A stretch of 43,612 nt of DNA from Cellulomonas xylanilytica. GTDB lineage: Bacteria > Actinomycetota > Actinomycetes > Actinomycetales > Cellulomonadaceae. Made by a program: the position numbers and the translations under genes. Positions 6,740 to 15,721 of this stretch are shown here, in pieces. The first letter of the stretch is position 1. Each line of letters opens with the position of its first letter. The stretch is taken from positions 1-43,612 of the forward strand of contig NZ_BJUB01000018.1 of assembly GCF_007989805.1 (NCBI RefSeq), read 5' to 3'. A model generated the notes under the pieces. The model did not search any database and was not told the origin of the DNA. It saw nothing but the letters and a program-made list of their open reading frames with translations.

Positions 6740-8512
6740 TCACACCTGCTGGGCGCGCTGCAGGCGGGCGTACCGGCCGTCGGCGGCGAGGAGGTCCTCG
6801 TGCGTGCCGATCTCCACCACGCGGGCGTCGTCGAGGACGACGATCCGGTCGGCGGAGCGGATGGTCGACAGGCGGTGGGCGACGACGAGCGTGGTGCGTC
6901 CGCGCATGAGCCGGGCGAGCGCCTCCTTCACCGACGCCTCCGACTCCGGGTCGAGCGCCGAGGTCGCCTCGTCGAGCAGCAGGATGCGGGGGTCCCGCAC
7001 GAGCGCGCGGGCGATCGCGATGCGCTGCCGCTGGCCACCGGACAGCCGTGCACCGCGCTCGCCGACGACGGTGTCCCAGCCGTCGGGCAGCGCGTCGACG
7101 ATCTCCGCGGCGTTCGCGTCGACGAGGGCCTGGCGGACGCGCTCGTCGGACACCTTCGGCATGCCGTAGGCGACGTTCTCCCGGATGGACCCCTCGAACA
7201 GCACGGACTCCTGCGGGACGACGGACACGTGCTTGCGGACCGACCGCAGGTCGAGCTGGGCGGTGTCGACCCCGTCGAGCAGGAGCCGGCCGCCGGTGGG
7301 CCGCAGGAACCCGAGCGCGAGGTTGAGCACGGTCGACTTGCCCGAGCCGGAGGGGCCGACGAACGCCACGGTCTGCCCGGCCTCGATGGTCAGGTCGATG
7401 CCGGCGAGCGCGTCGGTGTCGGCGTCGGGGTAGCGGAAGTGGACGTGGTCGAGGGTCAGTCGGCCCTCGACGTGCTCGACGCGCCGCTTGCCGGCGTTCA
7501 CCTCGAGGTCGGGCTCCTGCATGACCTCGGCGATGGACCGCACCGACTCGAGGCCCTTGGCGCCGATCGGCAGCAGCATGAGCAGGCCCGTGACGGACCC
7601 GGTGATGAGCGCGAAGTAGGAGCTGAGCAGGACCACCTGCCCGGCGGTGATGGCGATGAGCCCGGTGATCGACACCCAGGCGGCCAGCACGAGGCACAGC
7701 ACGCCGAGCAGCTGCAGGCTGACCCAGCTGAGCGACGCGAACCGGCCGTTGAGGACGTCGAGTCGGTAGCCGGCGGACCGCACGCCCTCGGCGCCGGCCG
7801 CGACGCGCTCCTCCGCCGTGGCCTCCAGGCCGTGCGCGCGCGTGATCGGCATCAGCGTGGCCATCTCGCCGACGCGGGCGGAGAAGTGCTCGACCTCGCG
7901 ACGGAAGGACTCGTTCCGCTCCCGCGAGCGGCGCGCGAGCATGAACCGCAGGAGCACGGCGAGCGGGATGGTCAGGGCGTAGACCGGCAGGAACTGGGGG
8001 ACGGCCAGGGCGGTCATGACGATCGCACCGACCACGACCATCGTCGCCGACAGCAGCGGGTGGGTGATCTGCTGCAGCATCACCTCGACGTTCTCCACGT
8101 CCCGGACGACCTTGGTCTGCACGATCGAGGCGCTGACCCGCGAGTGGAAGCCGATCGACAGGCTCTGCAGCCGCGCGGTCAGGCCGTTGCGCAGGTCGGC
8201 CCCGATCTGCCGGACGGCACCCATGTAGAGCTTCGTGTACTGCACGTGGTTGGGGTAGTTCTGCACGAGGGCCACGACGGCGACGGCCGCCCACAGCCAC
8301 AGCTCGCTCAGGGGGCCGCCGTCGACGACGACGTCGATGACCCGGGCCGTGATCACCGGCATGAGCCAGAGCGGGATGTCCTTCAGCGTGAAGAACGCGA
8401 CGGCGGACAGCACGCGGCGTCGGTGCGCGCCGAGGAGGCGGAAGACCGACCGGACGGGGTGCTCCCCGTCGATGTCCACGACGGCGAGCTGGGGGCGGGA
8501 GTGATCCGTCAC
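6740..8512 (-). CDS. ABC exporter, fused transmembrane and ATPase domains, divergent from siderophore operon
   Basis: This 590-residue half-transporter has an N-terminal six-helix exporter domain (about residues 30-320). The ATPase domain has Walker A GPSGSGKST at 386-394, signature LSGGQRQ, Walker B ILLLDEATSALD and H-loop VAHRLSTI. The GTG start at 8512 lacks a strong Shine-Dalgarno sequence. It is transcribed away from the iron-regulated siderophore operon, with 196 bases between the starts and the iron boxes about 130 bases from its own start. Export of the siderophore or a precursor is a reasonable hypothesis. General lipid or drug export is equally compatible with the sequence. Confidence 0.88.
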   Translation of the reverse strand: MTDHSRPQLAVVDIDGEHPVRSVFRLLGAHRRRVLSAVAFFTLKDIPLWLMPVITARVIDVVVDGGPLSELWLWAAVAVVALVQNYPNHVQYTKLYMGAVRQIGADLRNGLTARLQSLSIGFHSRVSASIVQTKVVRDVENVEVMLQQITHPLLSATMVVVGAIVMTALAVPQFLPVYALTIPLAVLLRFMLARRSRERNESFRREVEHFSARVGEMATLMPITRAHGLEATAEERVAAGAEGVRSAGYRLDVLNGRFASLSWVSLQLLGVLCLVLAAWVSITGLIAITAGQVVLLSSYFALITGSVTGLLMLLPIGAKGLESVRSIAEVMQEPDLEVNAGKRRVEHVEGRLTLDHVHFRYPDADTDALAGIDLTIEAGQTVAFVGPSGSGKSTVLNLALGFLRPTGGRLLLDGVDTAQLDLRSVRKHVSVVPQESVLFEGSIRENVAYGMPKVSDERVRQALVDANAAEIVDALPDGWDTVVGERGARLSGGQRQRIAIARALVRDPRILLLDEATSALDPESEASVKEALARLMRGRTTLVVAHRLSTIRSADRIVVLDDARVVEIGTHEDLLAADGRYARLQRAQQV

Positions 8513-8616
8513 GGTTCCATCGTTCCATCCGCTCCCCGAGTCGGACAGCGCATACCCGGGTGAGGTCGCATCGATTCGACCTGAGCCACCCTGGCCCGCC
8601 GGTGATGGACGGAGGG

Positions 8617-8644
8617 TTGACGGATGCCGGGAGTCGGCTACGTT
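8617..8644 (+). promoter_or_regulatory. Promoter of the siderophore operon
   Basis: TTGACG at 8617-8622 and TACGTT at 8639-8644 are separated by 16 bases, close to the consensus for the housekeeping sigma factor. The -10 element overlaps the first iron box by two bases. Transcription would start about 8651, leaving a leader of nearly 60 bases before the GTG at 8709. Confidence 0.6.
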
Positions 8645-8672
8645 AGGCGAGGCTTACTTAGGACGACCTAAG
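8643..8672. promoter_or_regulatory. Two overlapping IdeR/DtxR-type iron boxes
   Basis: Bases 8643-8661 match the 19-bp DtxR/IdeR consensus (TTAGG...CCTAA type) at 14 positions by my count. A second palindrome, CTTAGG-N4-CCTAAG (8657-8672), overlaps it. Overlapping boxes of this kind can bind two repressor dimers. They cover the -10 element and start site, so with iron present the operon should be shut off. Confidence 0.75.
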
Positions 8673-8708
8673 AACGAGCCCGCCCACCGCCGAGAAGGGG
8701 CTCTCCGC

Positions 8709-10157
8709 GTGCACGAGCTGTTGTCCTCCACGTCCGCCGACCGCTACGTCGAGCAGATGCGCGTCACCGTCGACCGGATCGCCGGGCGGCTCCGCGACAC
8801 CCCGCAGCCGTTCTCGGGCGCCAGCCGTCAGCAGCTGCAGGAGCTCGTCGACGCGGTGGACCTCGACTCCGCCGGGCTGGGCACCGCGACGGCGCTGCGG
8901 GAGGCCGACGACCTCGTCGGCGAGCACGCGGTCTGGTTCCACCACCCCGCCTACGCGGCCCACCTCAACTGCCCGGTCGCCGTCCCGGCGGTCGTCGCCG
9001 AGGCGATGATCGCGGCCGTCAACCCGTCGCTCGACACCTACGACCAGTCGACGATCGGCACGCTCATGGAGCGCAAGCTCGTCGACTGGACCTGCGGCCG
9101 GATCGGGTTCGCGGCGGGCGACGGGGTCTTCACGTCCGGGGGCACGCAGTCGAACCTCCAGGCGCTGCTGCTGGCGCGTGACGCGGCCGTCGCCCGGGGT
9201 GGACGGCCGGAGGGGCTGGTGATCGTCGCGACGGCGTCGAGCCACTTCAGCGTCCAGAAAGCGGCCCGGCTCCTCGGGCTCGGTGACGACGCCGTCATCC
9301 TGGTGCGCACGGACGCGCACGGCCGCATGGACCCCGCGGCGCTGGCCGGCGTCCTGGACACGCTGACCGCGATCGACCGGGTGCCGATGTGCGTGGTCGC
9401 CACCGCGGGCACCACGGACCGCGGCCGGCTGGACCCGCTCGCGGCCATCGCCGACGAGTGCGACCGGGCGGGCGTCTGGCTGCACGTCGACGCGGCGTAC
9501 GGGTGCGGGCTGCTGGTCTCGCCCACGCGGCGGCACCTGCTGGACGGGATCGAGCGCGCGCGCTCGGTGACGGTCGACTTCCACAAGAGCTTCTTCCAGC
9601 CGGTGTCGTCCAGCGCGCTCCTGGTGCGCGAGCCCGGCGACCTGCGGCACGTGACCTGGCACGCGGACTACCTCAACCCGGCGGACGCCGAGGAGCCCAA
9701 CCAGGTGGACAAGTCGATGCAGACGACCCGCCGGTTCGACGCGCTCAAGCTGTGGACGACGCTGCGCGCGCTGGGCCCCGACGGCATCGGCGCGATGTTC
9801 GACGCCGTCCTGGACCTCGCCGCCCGGGTGCACGACGAGGTCGACCGCGACCCGGACCTCGAGCTCGTCGGCCGGACGGAGCTGAGCACGGTCCTCTTCC
9901 GCTACCAGCCCCCGCACGTCAGCGACGCGCAGGCCGACGGCCTGGTCCCGCTGGTGCGCCGCGTGCTGTTCGAGTCGGGCCGGGCTGTCGTCGCGAAGAC
10001 CGTCGTGGCCGGCCGGCCGTGCCTCAAGCTGACGCTGCTCAACCCCGACACGACCCTCGACGACATCCGCGGCGTGCTCGAGCTGGTCCGCGGCGCGGCC
10101 GCGGCGCTGGTCGAGGGCGACGACCTGGTGGCCGCCGCCGAGGTGGGCGTCCGATGA
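8709..10157 (+). CDS. desA: PLP-dependent group II decarboxylase, DesA-like
   Basis: This 482-residue enzyme is first in the siderophore operon and probably decarboxylates lysine to cadaverine. Ornithine or diaminobutyrate remain possible, because the family covers several amino acids. The PLP-binding features are TSGGTQSNLQ at 142-151, the HVDAAYG aspartate at 261, and the Schiff-base lysine K293 in DFHKSFFQP. ASSHFSVQKAA around 176-186 is also typical. The GTG start has AGAAGGGG about 8 bases upstream, and no other start fits the conserved N-terminus better. The stop overlaps the next ATG as ATGA. The promoter upstream carries iron boxes, so expression under iron limitation is expected. Confidence 0.88.
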   Translation: MHELLSSTSADRYVEQMRVTVDRIAGRLRDTPQPFSGASRQQLQELVDAVDLDSAGLGTATALREADDLVGEHAVWFHHPAYAAHLNCPVAVPAVVAEAMIAAVNPSLDTYDQSTIGTLMERKLVDWTCGRIGFAAGDGVFTSGGTQSNLQALLLARDAAVARGGRPEGLVIVATASSHFSVQKAARLLGLGDDAVILVRTDAHGRMDPAALAGVLDTLTAIDRVPMCVVATAGTTDRGRLDPLAAIADECDRAGVWLHVDAAYGCGLLVSPTRRHLLDGIERARSVTVDFHKSFFQPVSSSALLVREPGDLRHVTWHADYLNPADAEEPNQVDKSMQTTRRFDALKLWTTLRALGPDGIGAMFDAVLDLAARVHDEVDRDPDLELVGRTELSTVLFRYQPPHVSDAQADGLVPLVRRVLFESGRAVVAKTVVAGRPCLKLTLLNPDTTLDDIRGVLELVRGAAAALVEGDDLVAAAEVGVR

Positions 10158-11416
10158 GGGTGCACGACGTCGTCGGCATCGGCATCGGGCCGTTCAACCT
10201 CGGGCTCGCTGCGCTCAGCGCACCGGTCGCGGACCTCGACGCGGTGTTCCTCGACGCGGCCGACGAGTTCCGCTGGCACCCCGGGATGATGATCGAGGGC
10301 GCGACGATCCAGGTCCCGTTCCTGGCCGACCTGGTCTCGATGGCGGACCCGACCTCGCCGTACTCGTTCCTCAACCACCTCAAGGCGACGGGCCGGCTCT
10401 ACCCGTTCTACATCCGCGAGAGCTTCTACCCGCTGCGCGCGGAGTACGACGCCTACTGCCGCTGGGTCGCCGCGCAGCTGCCGTCCCTGCGGTGGGGCAG
10501 GCGGGTCGTCGGGCTGGAGCAGGAGGGCGATCACTACGTCGTGACCACGGACCGCGGCGAGACGTACCGCGGCCGGCACGTGGTGCTCGGCGTCGGGACC
10601 CAGCCCGTCCTGCCCGAGACGGTGCACGGTCCGGTGGTGCACAGCGCCGACTACCTGACGCACCGGGACGCGTTGCGGGCCGCCGGGTCGGTGACGGTGG
10701 TCGGCAGCGGGCAGTCCGCGGCGGAGATCTACCGCGACCTGCTGGGCACCACGGGACGGCTGGACTGGGTCACGCGCTCGCCGCGGTTCTTCCCGATGGA
10801 GTACACCAAGCTCACCCTCGAGCTGACGTCGCCGGAGTACACCGACCACTTCCACGCGCTCCCGGCGCCGCTGCGCGCCCGGCTCGGCCGCGAGCAGCGG
10901 TCGCTGTACAAGGGCATCAGCGGTGACCTGGTCGACGACATCTACGACACCCTCTACCGGCTCAGCCTCGACGGGCCCGTGCCGACGACCCTGCTCACCG
11001 ACACCGAAGTGCTCGGCGCGGCGTGGGACGGCGGCGCGTTCACCCTGACCCTCCGGCACGCGCAGCTGGACCAGGTCCACGAGCGCCGCACCGACGCTCT
11101 CGTGCTGGCCACCGGGTACGCCGCGCAGGTGCCCGACTTCGTCCTCGGCATCCGGCACCTGCTCGACTGGGACGACACCGGCAGGTTCGCCGTCGCACGC
11201 GACTACTCGGTCGACGGCGGTCGCGGGCGGGTGTTCGTGCAGAACGCCGAGGAGCACACGCACGGCCTGACCGCGCCCGACCTCGGCTTCGGGGCGTGGC
11301 GCAACTCGTCGATCCTCGCATCGGTCACCGGCCGGGAGATCTACCCCGTCGAGCGCCGGATCGCGTTCCAGGAGTTCGGCGTCCCCGCCGACGCCGTCGT
11401 CGGAGGTGTCCGATGA
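10154..11416 (+). CDS. desB: L-lysine/diamine N-monooxygenase, DesB-like
   Basis: This 420-residue flavoenzyme of the IucD/PvdA/SidA family would N-hydroxylate the diamine made by the preceding enzyme, giving the hydroxylamine needed for a hydroxamate siderophore. The FAD motif GIGIGPFNLGLA is at residues 8-19. The region RWHPGMMIEG and PFLADLVSMADPTSPYSFLN is typical of the family. The NADPH motif GSGQSAAE is at 184-191, and an ATGY motif lies in the C-terminal third. The start is the ATG overlapping the decarboxylase stop. The frame is open further upstream inside that gene, but that part is not family-like. The stop overlaps the acyltransferase start. Confidence 0.9.
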   Translation: MRVHDVVGIGIGPFNLGLAALSAPVADLDAVFLDAADEFRWHPGMMIEGATIQVPFLADLVSMADPTSPYSFLNHLKATGRLYPFYIRESFYPLRAEYDAYCRWVAAQLPSLRWGRRVVGLEQEGDHYVVTTDRGETYRGRHVVLGVGTQPVLPETVHGPVVHSADYLTHRDALRAAGSVTVVGSGQSAAEIYRDLLGTTGRLDWVTRSPRFFPMEYTKLTLELTSPEYTDHFHALPAPLRARLGREQRSLYKGISGDLVDDIYDTLYRLSLDGPVPTTLLTDTEVLGAAWDGGAFTLTLRHAQLDQVHERRTDALVLATGYAAQVPDFVLGIRHLLDWDDTGRFAVARDYSVDGGRGRVFVQNAEEHTHGLTAPDLGFGAWRNSSILASVTGREIYPVERRIAFQEFGVPADAVVGGVR

Positions 11417-11988
11417 CCATCCGCATCCTGCCCCTGGACCGGCACCGGTACGCACCGCTCGTCCAGTCGTGGCTGGCGCACCCCGCGTCCGCGTTCTGGC
11501 AGATGGGTTCCCTGTCGGTCGACGACGTGCGCGCGTACCTGGCCGCCGTGGCGGCGGACCCGCGGCAGGACTCGTGGCTCGGGTTCGTCGACGACGAGCC
11601 GACGTTCCTCGTCGAGACCTACGACCCGACGACCGTGCTCCTCGACGGCGTCCCCGAGGTGCAGCCGGGCGACCTCGGCATGCACCTCCTGGTCGCCCCG
11701 CCCGGGGGAGCGCCCGTGCACGGGCTGACGTCGGACGTCATGGCCGCGACGGTGGCGTTCTGCTTCGACGAGCTCGCCGCGGCGCGGGTCGTGGTCGAGC
11801 CCGACGTCCGCAACGCCCGGGTCGCGGCCAAGAACGCCGAGGTCGGGTTCCGCGTGCAGCGCGAGCTCGACCTGCCCGGCAAGCGCGCCTCGCTCGCGCT
11901 CTGCACCCGGGAGGCGTTCGCGGCGAGCGGCGGGCGCCTGCGGGCCGACGGCGTCACCGCACCGACCACGGCGGGGAGCCGACGATGA
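11413..11988 (+). CDS. desC: Siderophore acyltransferase, DesC-like (GNAT_8)
   Basis: This 191-residue protein of the GNAT_8 / IucB-like group should acylate the N-hydroxy-diamine using acetyl- or succinyl-CoA to form the hydroxamate unit. Visible family features are the N-terminal pattern WLAHPASAFWQM, the acetyl-CoA-binding region GDLGMHLLVAPPGG and RVVVEPDVRNARVAAKNAEVGF near the C-terminus. It shares the EPDVRN block and the DLP-KRA strand with a second acyltransferase later in the operon, but the two are otherwise clearly diverged. It is coupled on both sides by ATGA overlaps. The acyl donor cannot be told from sequence. Confidence 0.87.
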   Translation: MTIRILPLDRHRYAPLVQSWLAHPASAFWQMGSLSVDDVRAYLAAVAADPRQDSWLGFVDDEPTFLVETYDPTTVLLDGVPEVQPGDLGMHLLVAPPGGAPVHGLTSDVMAATVAFCFDELAAARVVVEPDVRNARVAAKNAEVGFRVQRELDLPGKRASLALCTREAFAASGGRLRADGVTAPTTAGSRR

Positions 11989-13739
11989 CCGAGCTGCTCA
12001 CCCGACCGGCGCTCGCGCTGCACCTCAACCCCGTCGCCATGGGCGTCGCCCACCGGCACCTGGTGACCAAGGCGCTCGCGGAGTTCGCCCACGAGCGCCT
12101 GCTCGCCCCCGTCGCGGACGGCCAGGGCTTCCGGGTGACGCTCGGCACGGTGGTCTACCGGTTCCGGGCCCGCCGGCTGGCACTCGAGCACTGGGCGATC
12201 GACGAGTCCTCCGTCGCCCGCACGGTCGACGGCGAGCCCGCGGAGCTCGACGCGCTCGCGCTCGTCCTCGAGCTCCAGCCGCTGCTGCAGATCCCGGACG
12301 ACCTGCTGGCGGTGTACCTCGAGGAGCTGTCCTCCACGCTGGCCGGGGCGGCGTACAAGGCGCACCACGGCGGACCGTCGGCCGCCGAGCTGCTGCACGC
12401 GGACCTGCCGACCATCGAGCGCGCGATGACCGAGGGGCACCCGTCGTTCGTCGCCAACAACGGCCGCATCGGCTTCGGGGTCGACGAGCACGCGGCCTAC
12501 GCCCCGGAGGCCGGCGCCGCGATCCGGCCGCTGTGGCTCGCGGCCCGCACGGCGTCGAGCCACCTCGCGCTCGGCACCGGGCTCGACGAGGACGCGTTCT
12601 ACCTCGACGAGCTGGGCGCCGCGACGCTCGACCGGTTCGAGCAGCTGCTGCGCGACCTGGGCGAGGACCCCGCCGACTACCGCTACCTCCCGGTGCACCC
12701 GTGGCAGTGGGAGCACCGGGTCGCCGTGACGTTCGCGCCCGACGTCGCCCGCCGCGACCTGGTGCCGCTCGGTGTGGCCGACGACGACTACGTGGCGCAG
12801 CAGTCGATCCGGACGCTGTTCAACACCACCCGCCCGGACCGGCACTACGTCAAGGTGGCGCTGGCGATCCAGAACATGGGGTTCCTGCGCGGGCTGTCGC
12901 CGGCGTACATGCGCGCCACGCCCGCCATCAACGACTGGGTGTTCGACCTGGTGAGCGAGGACCCGACGCTGGCCGCGTGCGGGTTCCAGGTGCTGCGCGA
13001 GCGCGTCTCCGTCGGCTACACCGGCGACGTCTACCACCGGACCCCCGCCCCCAGCGCGCACCGCAAGATGCTCGCGGCGCTGTGGCGGGAGAGCCCGGCC
13101 CCGCTGGTCGGGCCGACGGAGCAGCTGGCCACGATGGCGGCGCTCCTGCACCGGGACGCCGACGGCGGCGCGTTCGTGACGGCGTGCGTGCGGGCGTCGG
13201 GACTCGACCCGCAGGACTGGGTGCGCCGGTACCTGCGGGCCTACCTCCGGCCCCTCGTGCACTGCCTGCTGGTGCACGAGGTGGCGTTCATGCCCCACGG
13301 CGAGAACCTCATCCTCGTGCTCGACGGGCACGCGGTCTCGCGCGTGTTCCTGAAGGACATCGGGGAGGAGGTCGTCGTGCTCGGCGAGCGGCCGCTGCCC
13401 GACAGCGTCGCGCGCGTCCGGCAGGTCGTCGACGACGAGGAACGCGCGCTCGCCGTCTTCACGGACGTGTTCGACGGGGTGTTCCGGCACCTCGCGGCCA
13501 TCCTCGACACGGACGGCGTGCTGCCGGAGGCGGCGTTCTGGGCGCTGGTGCGCGAGTGCGTCGACGAGCACGCCGCCGACCACCCCGACCTGGACACCGG
13601 CGTCGACCTGCGCGCCCCGCGGTTCGCGCACTCCTGCCTGAACCGCCTGCAGCTGCGGAACACGCTGCAGATGGTCGACCTCACCGACCAGTCGTCGTCG
13701 CTGATCTACGCAGGCACGCTGCGGAACCCGATCGCATGA
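11985..13739 (+). CDS. desD: IucA/IucC NRPS-independent siderophore synthetase, DesD-like
   Basis: This 584-residue ATP-dependent ligase would join and possibly cyclise N-hydroxy-N-acyl-diamine units, the core step of desferrioxamine-type assembly. Family motifs in order are EGHPSFVANNGRIGF at 150-164 (substrate/ATP region), HPWQ at 238-241, RTLFNTT at 276-282 followed by KVALAIQ, then HGENLIL, LKDIGEE and LRNTLQMVDL in the C-terminal FhuF-like part. The length is normal for the family. The upstream set (decarboxylase, hydroxylase, acyltransferase) is the classic des order. Streptomyces DesD makes desferrioxamine E or B, and the exact product here is unknown. It is coupled to the penicillin acylase gene by ATGA. 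Confidence 0.9.
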   Translation: MTELLTRPALALHLNPVAMGVAHRHLVTKALAEFAHERLLAPVADGQGFRVTLGTVVYRFRARRLALEHWAIDESSVARTVDGEPAELDALALVLELQPLLQIPDDLLAVYLEELSSTLAGAAYKAHHGGPSAAELLHADLPTIERAMTEGHPSFVANNGRIGFGVDEHAAYAPEAGAAIRPLWLAARTASSHLALGTGLDEDAFYLDELGAATLDRFEQLLRDLGEDPADYRYLPVHPWQWEHRVAVTFAPDVARRDLVPLGVADDDYVAQQSIRTLFNTTRPDRHYVKVALAIQNMGFLRGLSPAYMRATPAINDWVFDLVSEDPTLAACGFQVLRERVSVGYTGDVYHRTPAPSAHRKMLAALWRESPAPLVGPTEQLATMAALLHRDADGGAFVTACVRASGLDPQDWVRRYLRAYLRPLVHCLLVHEVAFMPHGENLILVLDGHAVSRVFLKDIGEEVVVLGERPLPDSVARVRQVVDDEERALAVFTDVFDGVFRHLAAILDTDGVLPEAAFWALVRECVDEHAADHPDLDTGVDLRAPRFAHSCLNRLQLRNTLQMVDLTDQSSSLIYAGTLRNPIA

Positions 13740-15721
13740 CCGTCTTCCGTGACGCCCTCGGCGTGCCGCACGTCCGGGCCGCGGACCACCTCGCGCTGGC
13801 CCGCGAGCAGGGGCGCGTCACCGCCCGCGACCGCGGCCGGCAGATCGAGGTCGACCGGTGGCGGGCCGAGGGGAGGCTGGCCGAGCACGTCGGTGCCGAC
13901 GGCGTCGAGTGGGACCGGTTCGCCCGCCGGGCGCGGCTGGCGGACACCGCCCAGCGGGCCTACGCGGCGCTCGCCGACGAGGACAGGGCGTTCGTGGACG
14001 CGTACGTCGAGGGAGTGAACGGGGGCCGCGACCCTGACGTGCACGACCCGTGGCCCGCGTGGGCGCCGCTCGGGATCATGCTCGTCGCGCACGCACTCTT
14101 CTCGATGTTCCCGCGGCTGCTCTGGAACGAGCACGTGCTCCACACCCTGGGCGAGGACGCGATCGACCTGTTCGACTCCGCCGAGACGGCCGCGTCCGGG
14201 TCCAACGCGTGGGCGCTGCACGGGTCACGGACCGCGTCCGGTGCGCCGCTGGTCGCCGGGGACCCGCACCGGATCCTCGAGCTCCCCGGCGTCTACCAGC
14301 AGGTCCGGCTCGCGTGCGACGAGTTCGACGTGGTCGGTCTGGCGTTCCCCGGGGTGCCGGGCGTGCAGCACTTCGGCCACACCGGGACCGCCGCCTGGGG
14401 GATCACCAACGCGATCGCGCACCACGTCGAGCTCTTCCGGGAGGAGCTCTCCGCCGACGGGCTGTCCGCCCGCGGGCCGGAGGGGTGGGCACCCGTGCAC
14501 CGGCACGTCGAGACGATCCGCGTCCGTGGCGGCGAGGACGTCACCGTCGACGTGGTCGAGACCGCGCGCGGACCGGTCGTCCTCGACGGGCTCAGCATCC
14601 GGTTCCCCGCACGGGTCGCGTCCGACGTCGGGTTCTCGTGCCTGCTTCCCCTGCTGCGCTCGCGGACCGCCGCCGACGTGGTGGACGCCCTGCGCGGCTG
14701 GGTGGACCCCGTCAACCGCGTCCTCACTGCCGACTCCGCGGGCACCGTGCTGAGCCTCGACGCCGGGCTGGTCGCGACCCGGCGCTCGGCCGACCGGCGG
14801 CTGCCGCACGACGCCTGGTCGGAGGCCGCGCGGCCGGTGGACTGGCACCGGCTGGCCGACCCGACGCCGGTGCCGGGCATCGCGGTGGACGCCAACGAGC
14901 GGCCCGCCGACGCCGCCCGCGACCTCGGCCGCGCCTACGTGGCGCCCTACCGCGCGCGGCGGATCCGGACCCTCCTTGGCGCGGGCGGTTCTTTCGGTCC
15001 GGCCGACCTGGCGGCGATCCACGGCGACACGCTCCTGGGCAGCGCCGGCGAGCTGCTCGGGTGGGTGCGGCGCGCCGAGGACCTGTCGCCCGCGGCCGCC
15101 GCGCTGCGCGACCGGCTCCTGGCGTGGGACCGGCACATGGCCGCCGACAGCACGGACGCCGGCGCGTTCGCCGCGTGGCGCACGCAGGTCGCCGTGCTAC
15201 TCACCGACCACCCGACCCTGGCCCCGCTGCACGCGCCCCACGGCCGCGGGTCCCTGCTCGACCCGTGGCTCGGTGTCGGCCCGCGGGTGGCCGACTCGCT
15301 CACCCGGCTGCTCGCCGCCGCGACGCACGGCATCGACGGCGTGGCCGTCGCGCGCGAGGCCCTGGAGCGGGCCGCGTCGGCGACCGACCAGGCGTGGGGC
15401 GACCGGCACCGGCTGCATCCCGTCCCGACGCTGGAGGGTCACCCCGGCCCGGCCGTCGAGCCGGTCCCGCTGTCGGGCGACACCGACTGCGTCCGGTGCA
15501 CCGCGAGCGTCCCCGGCGTCAGCGACCGGTCGTGGCGCGGGTCGGTGGCGCGCTGGGTCTGGGACCTCGACGACCGCCGGCGCAGCCGCTGGAGCGTGCC
15601 CTTCGGGGCGTCCGAGGACCCGGCGAGCCCGCACGCGACCGACCAGCTCGACCTCTGGGCGTCCGCCGGGACGGTCGAGATCGTCACCGACTGGGACCAG
15701 CTGCAGGAGGAGGCGCCATGA
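13736..15721 (+). CDS. Penicillin acylase-family amidase inside the siderophore operon
   Basis: This 661-residue member of the penicillin acylase (Ntn-hydrolase) family is made as one chain and cut to free an N-terminal serine. The expected cut is G155|S156 in SGSNAWAL, and S156 would be the nucleophile. GDPH at 175-178 and the opening pattern RDALGVPHVRA also fit. The protein begins directly at that conserved opening with no signal peptide, so it should act in the cytoplasm, unlike many secreted penicillin acylases. Acylase genes have been reported next to some actinobacterial desferrioxamine clusters. Cleaving or transferring an acyl/aryl group on the siderophore or a precursor is the likeliest role. 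Its in-frame extension upstream to 12533 is an artefact inside desD. Confidence 0.85.
   Translation: MTVFRDALGVPHVRAADHLALAREQGRVTARDRGRQIEVDRWRAEGRLAEHVGADGVEWDRFARRARLADTAQRAYAALADEDRAFVDAYVEGVNGGRDPDVHDPWPAWAPLGIMLVAHALFSMFPRLLWNEHVLHTLGEDAIDLFDSAETAASGSNAWALHGSRTASGAPLVAGDPHRILELPGVYQQVRLACDEFDVVGLAFPGVPGVQHFGHTGTAAWGITNAIAHHVELFREELSADGLSARGPEGWAPVHRHVETIRVRGGEDVTVDVVETARGPVVLDGLSIRFPARVASDVGFSCLLPLLRSRTAADVVDALRGWVDPVNRVLTADSAGTVLSLDAGLVATRRSADRRLPHDAWSEAARPVDWHRLADPTPVPGIAVDANERPADAARDLGRAYVAPYRARRIRTLLGAGGSFGPADLAAIHGDTLLGSAGELLGWVRRAEDLSPAAAALRDRLLAWDRHMAADSTDAGAFAAWRTQVAVLLTDHPTLAPLHAPHGRGSLLDPWLGVGPRVADSLTRLLAAATHGIDGVAVAREALERAASATDQAWGDRHRLHPVPTLEGHPGPAVEPVPLSGDTDCVRCTASVPGVSDRSWRGSVARWVWDLDDRRRSRWSVPFGASEDPASPHATDQLDLWASAGTVEIVTDWDQLQEEAP

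Noticed and set aside
12533..13735. N-terminal extension of the penicillin acylase frame
   Set aside because: It lies inside desD in another frame. The acylase family's conserved opening begins at ATG 13736.
13736..15721. Beta-lactam resistance or biosynthesis role for the acylase
   Set aside because: No beta-lactam genes are nearby, the protein is apparently cytoplasmic, and it is locked into the siderophore operon.
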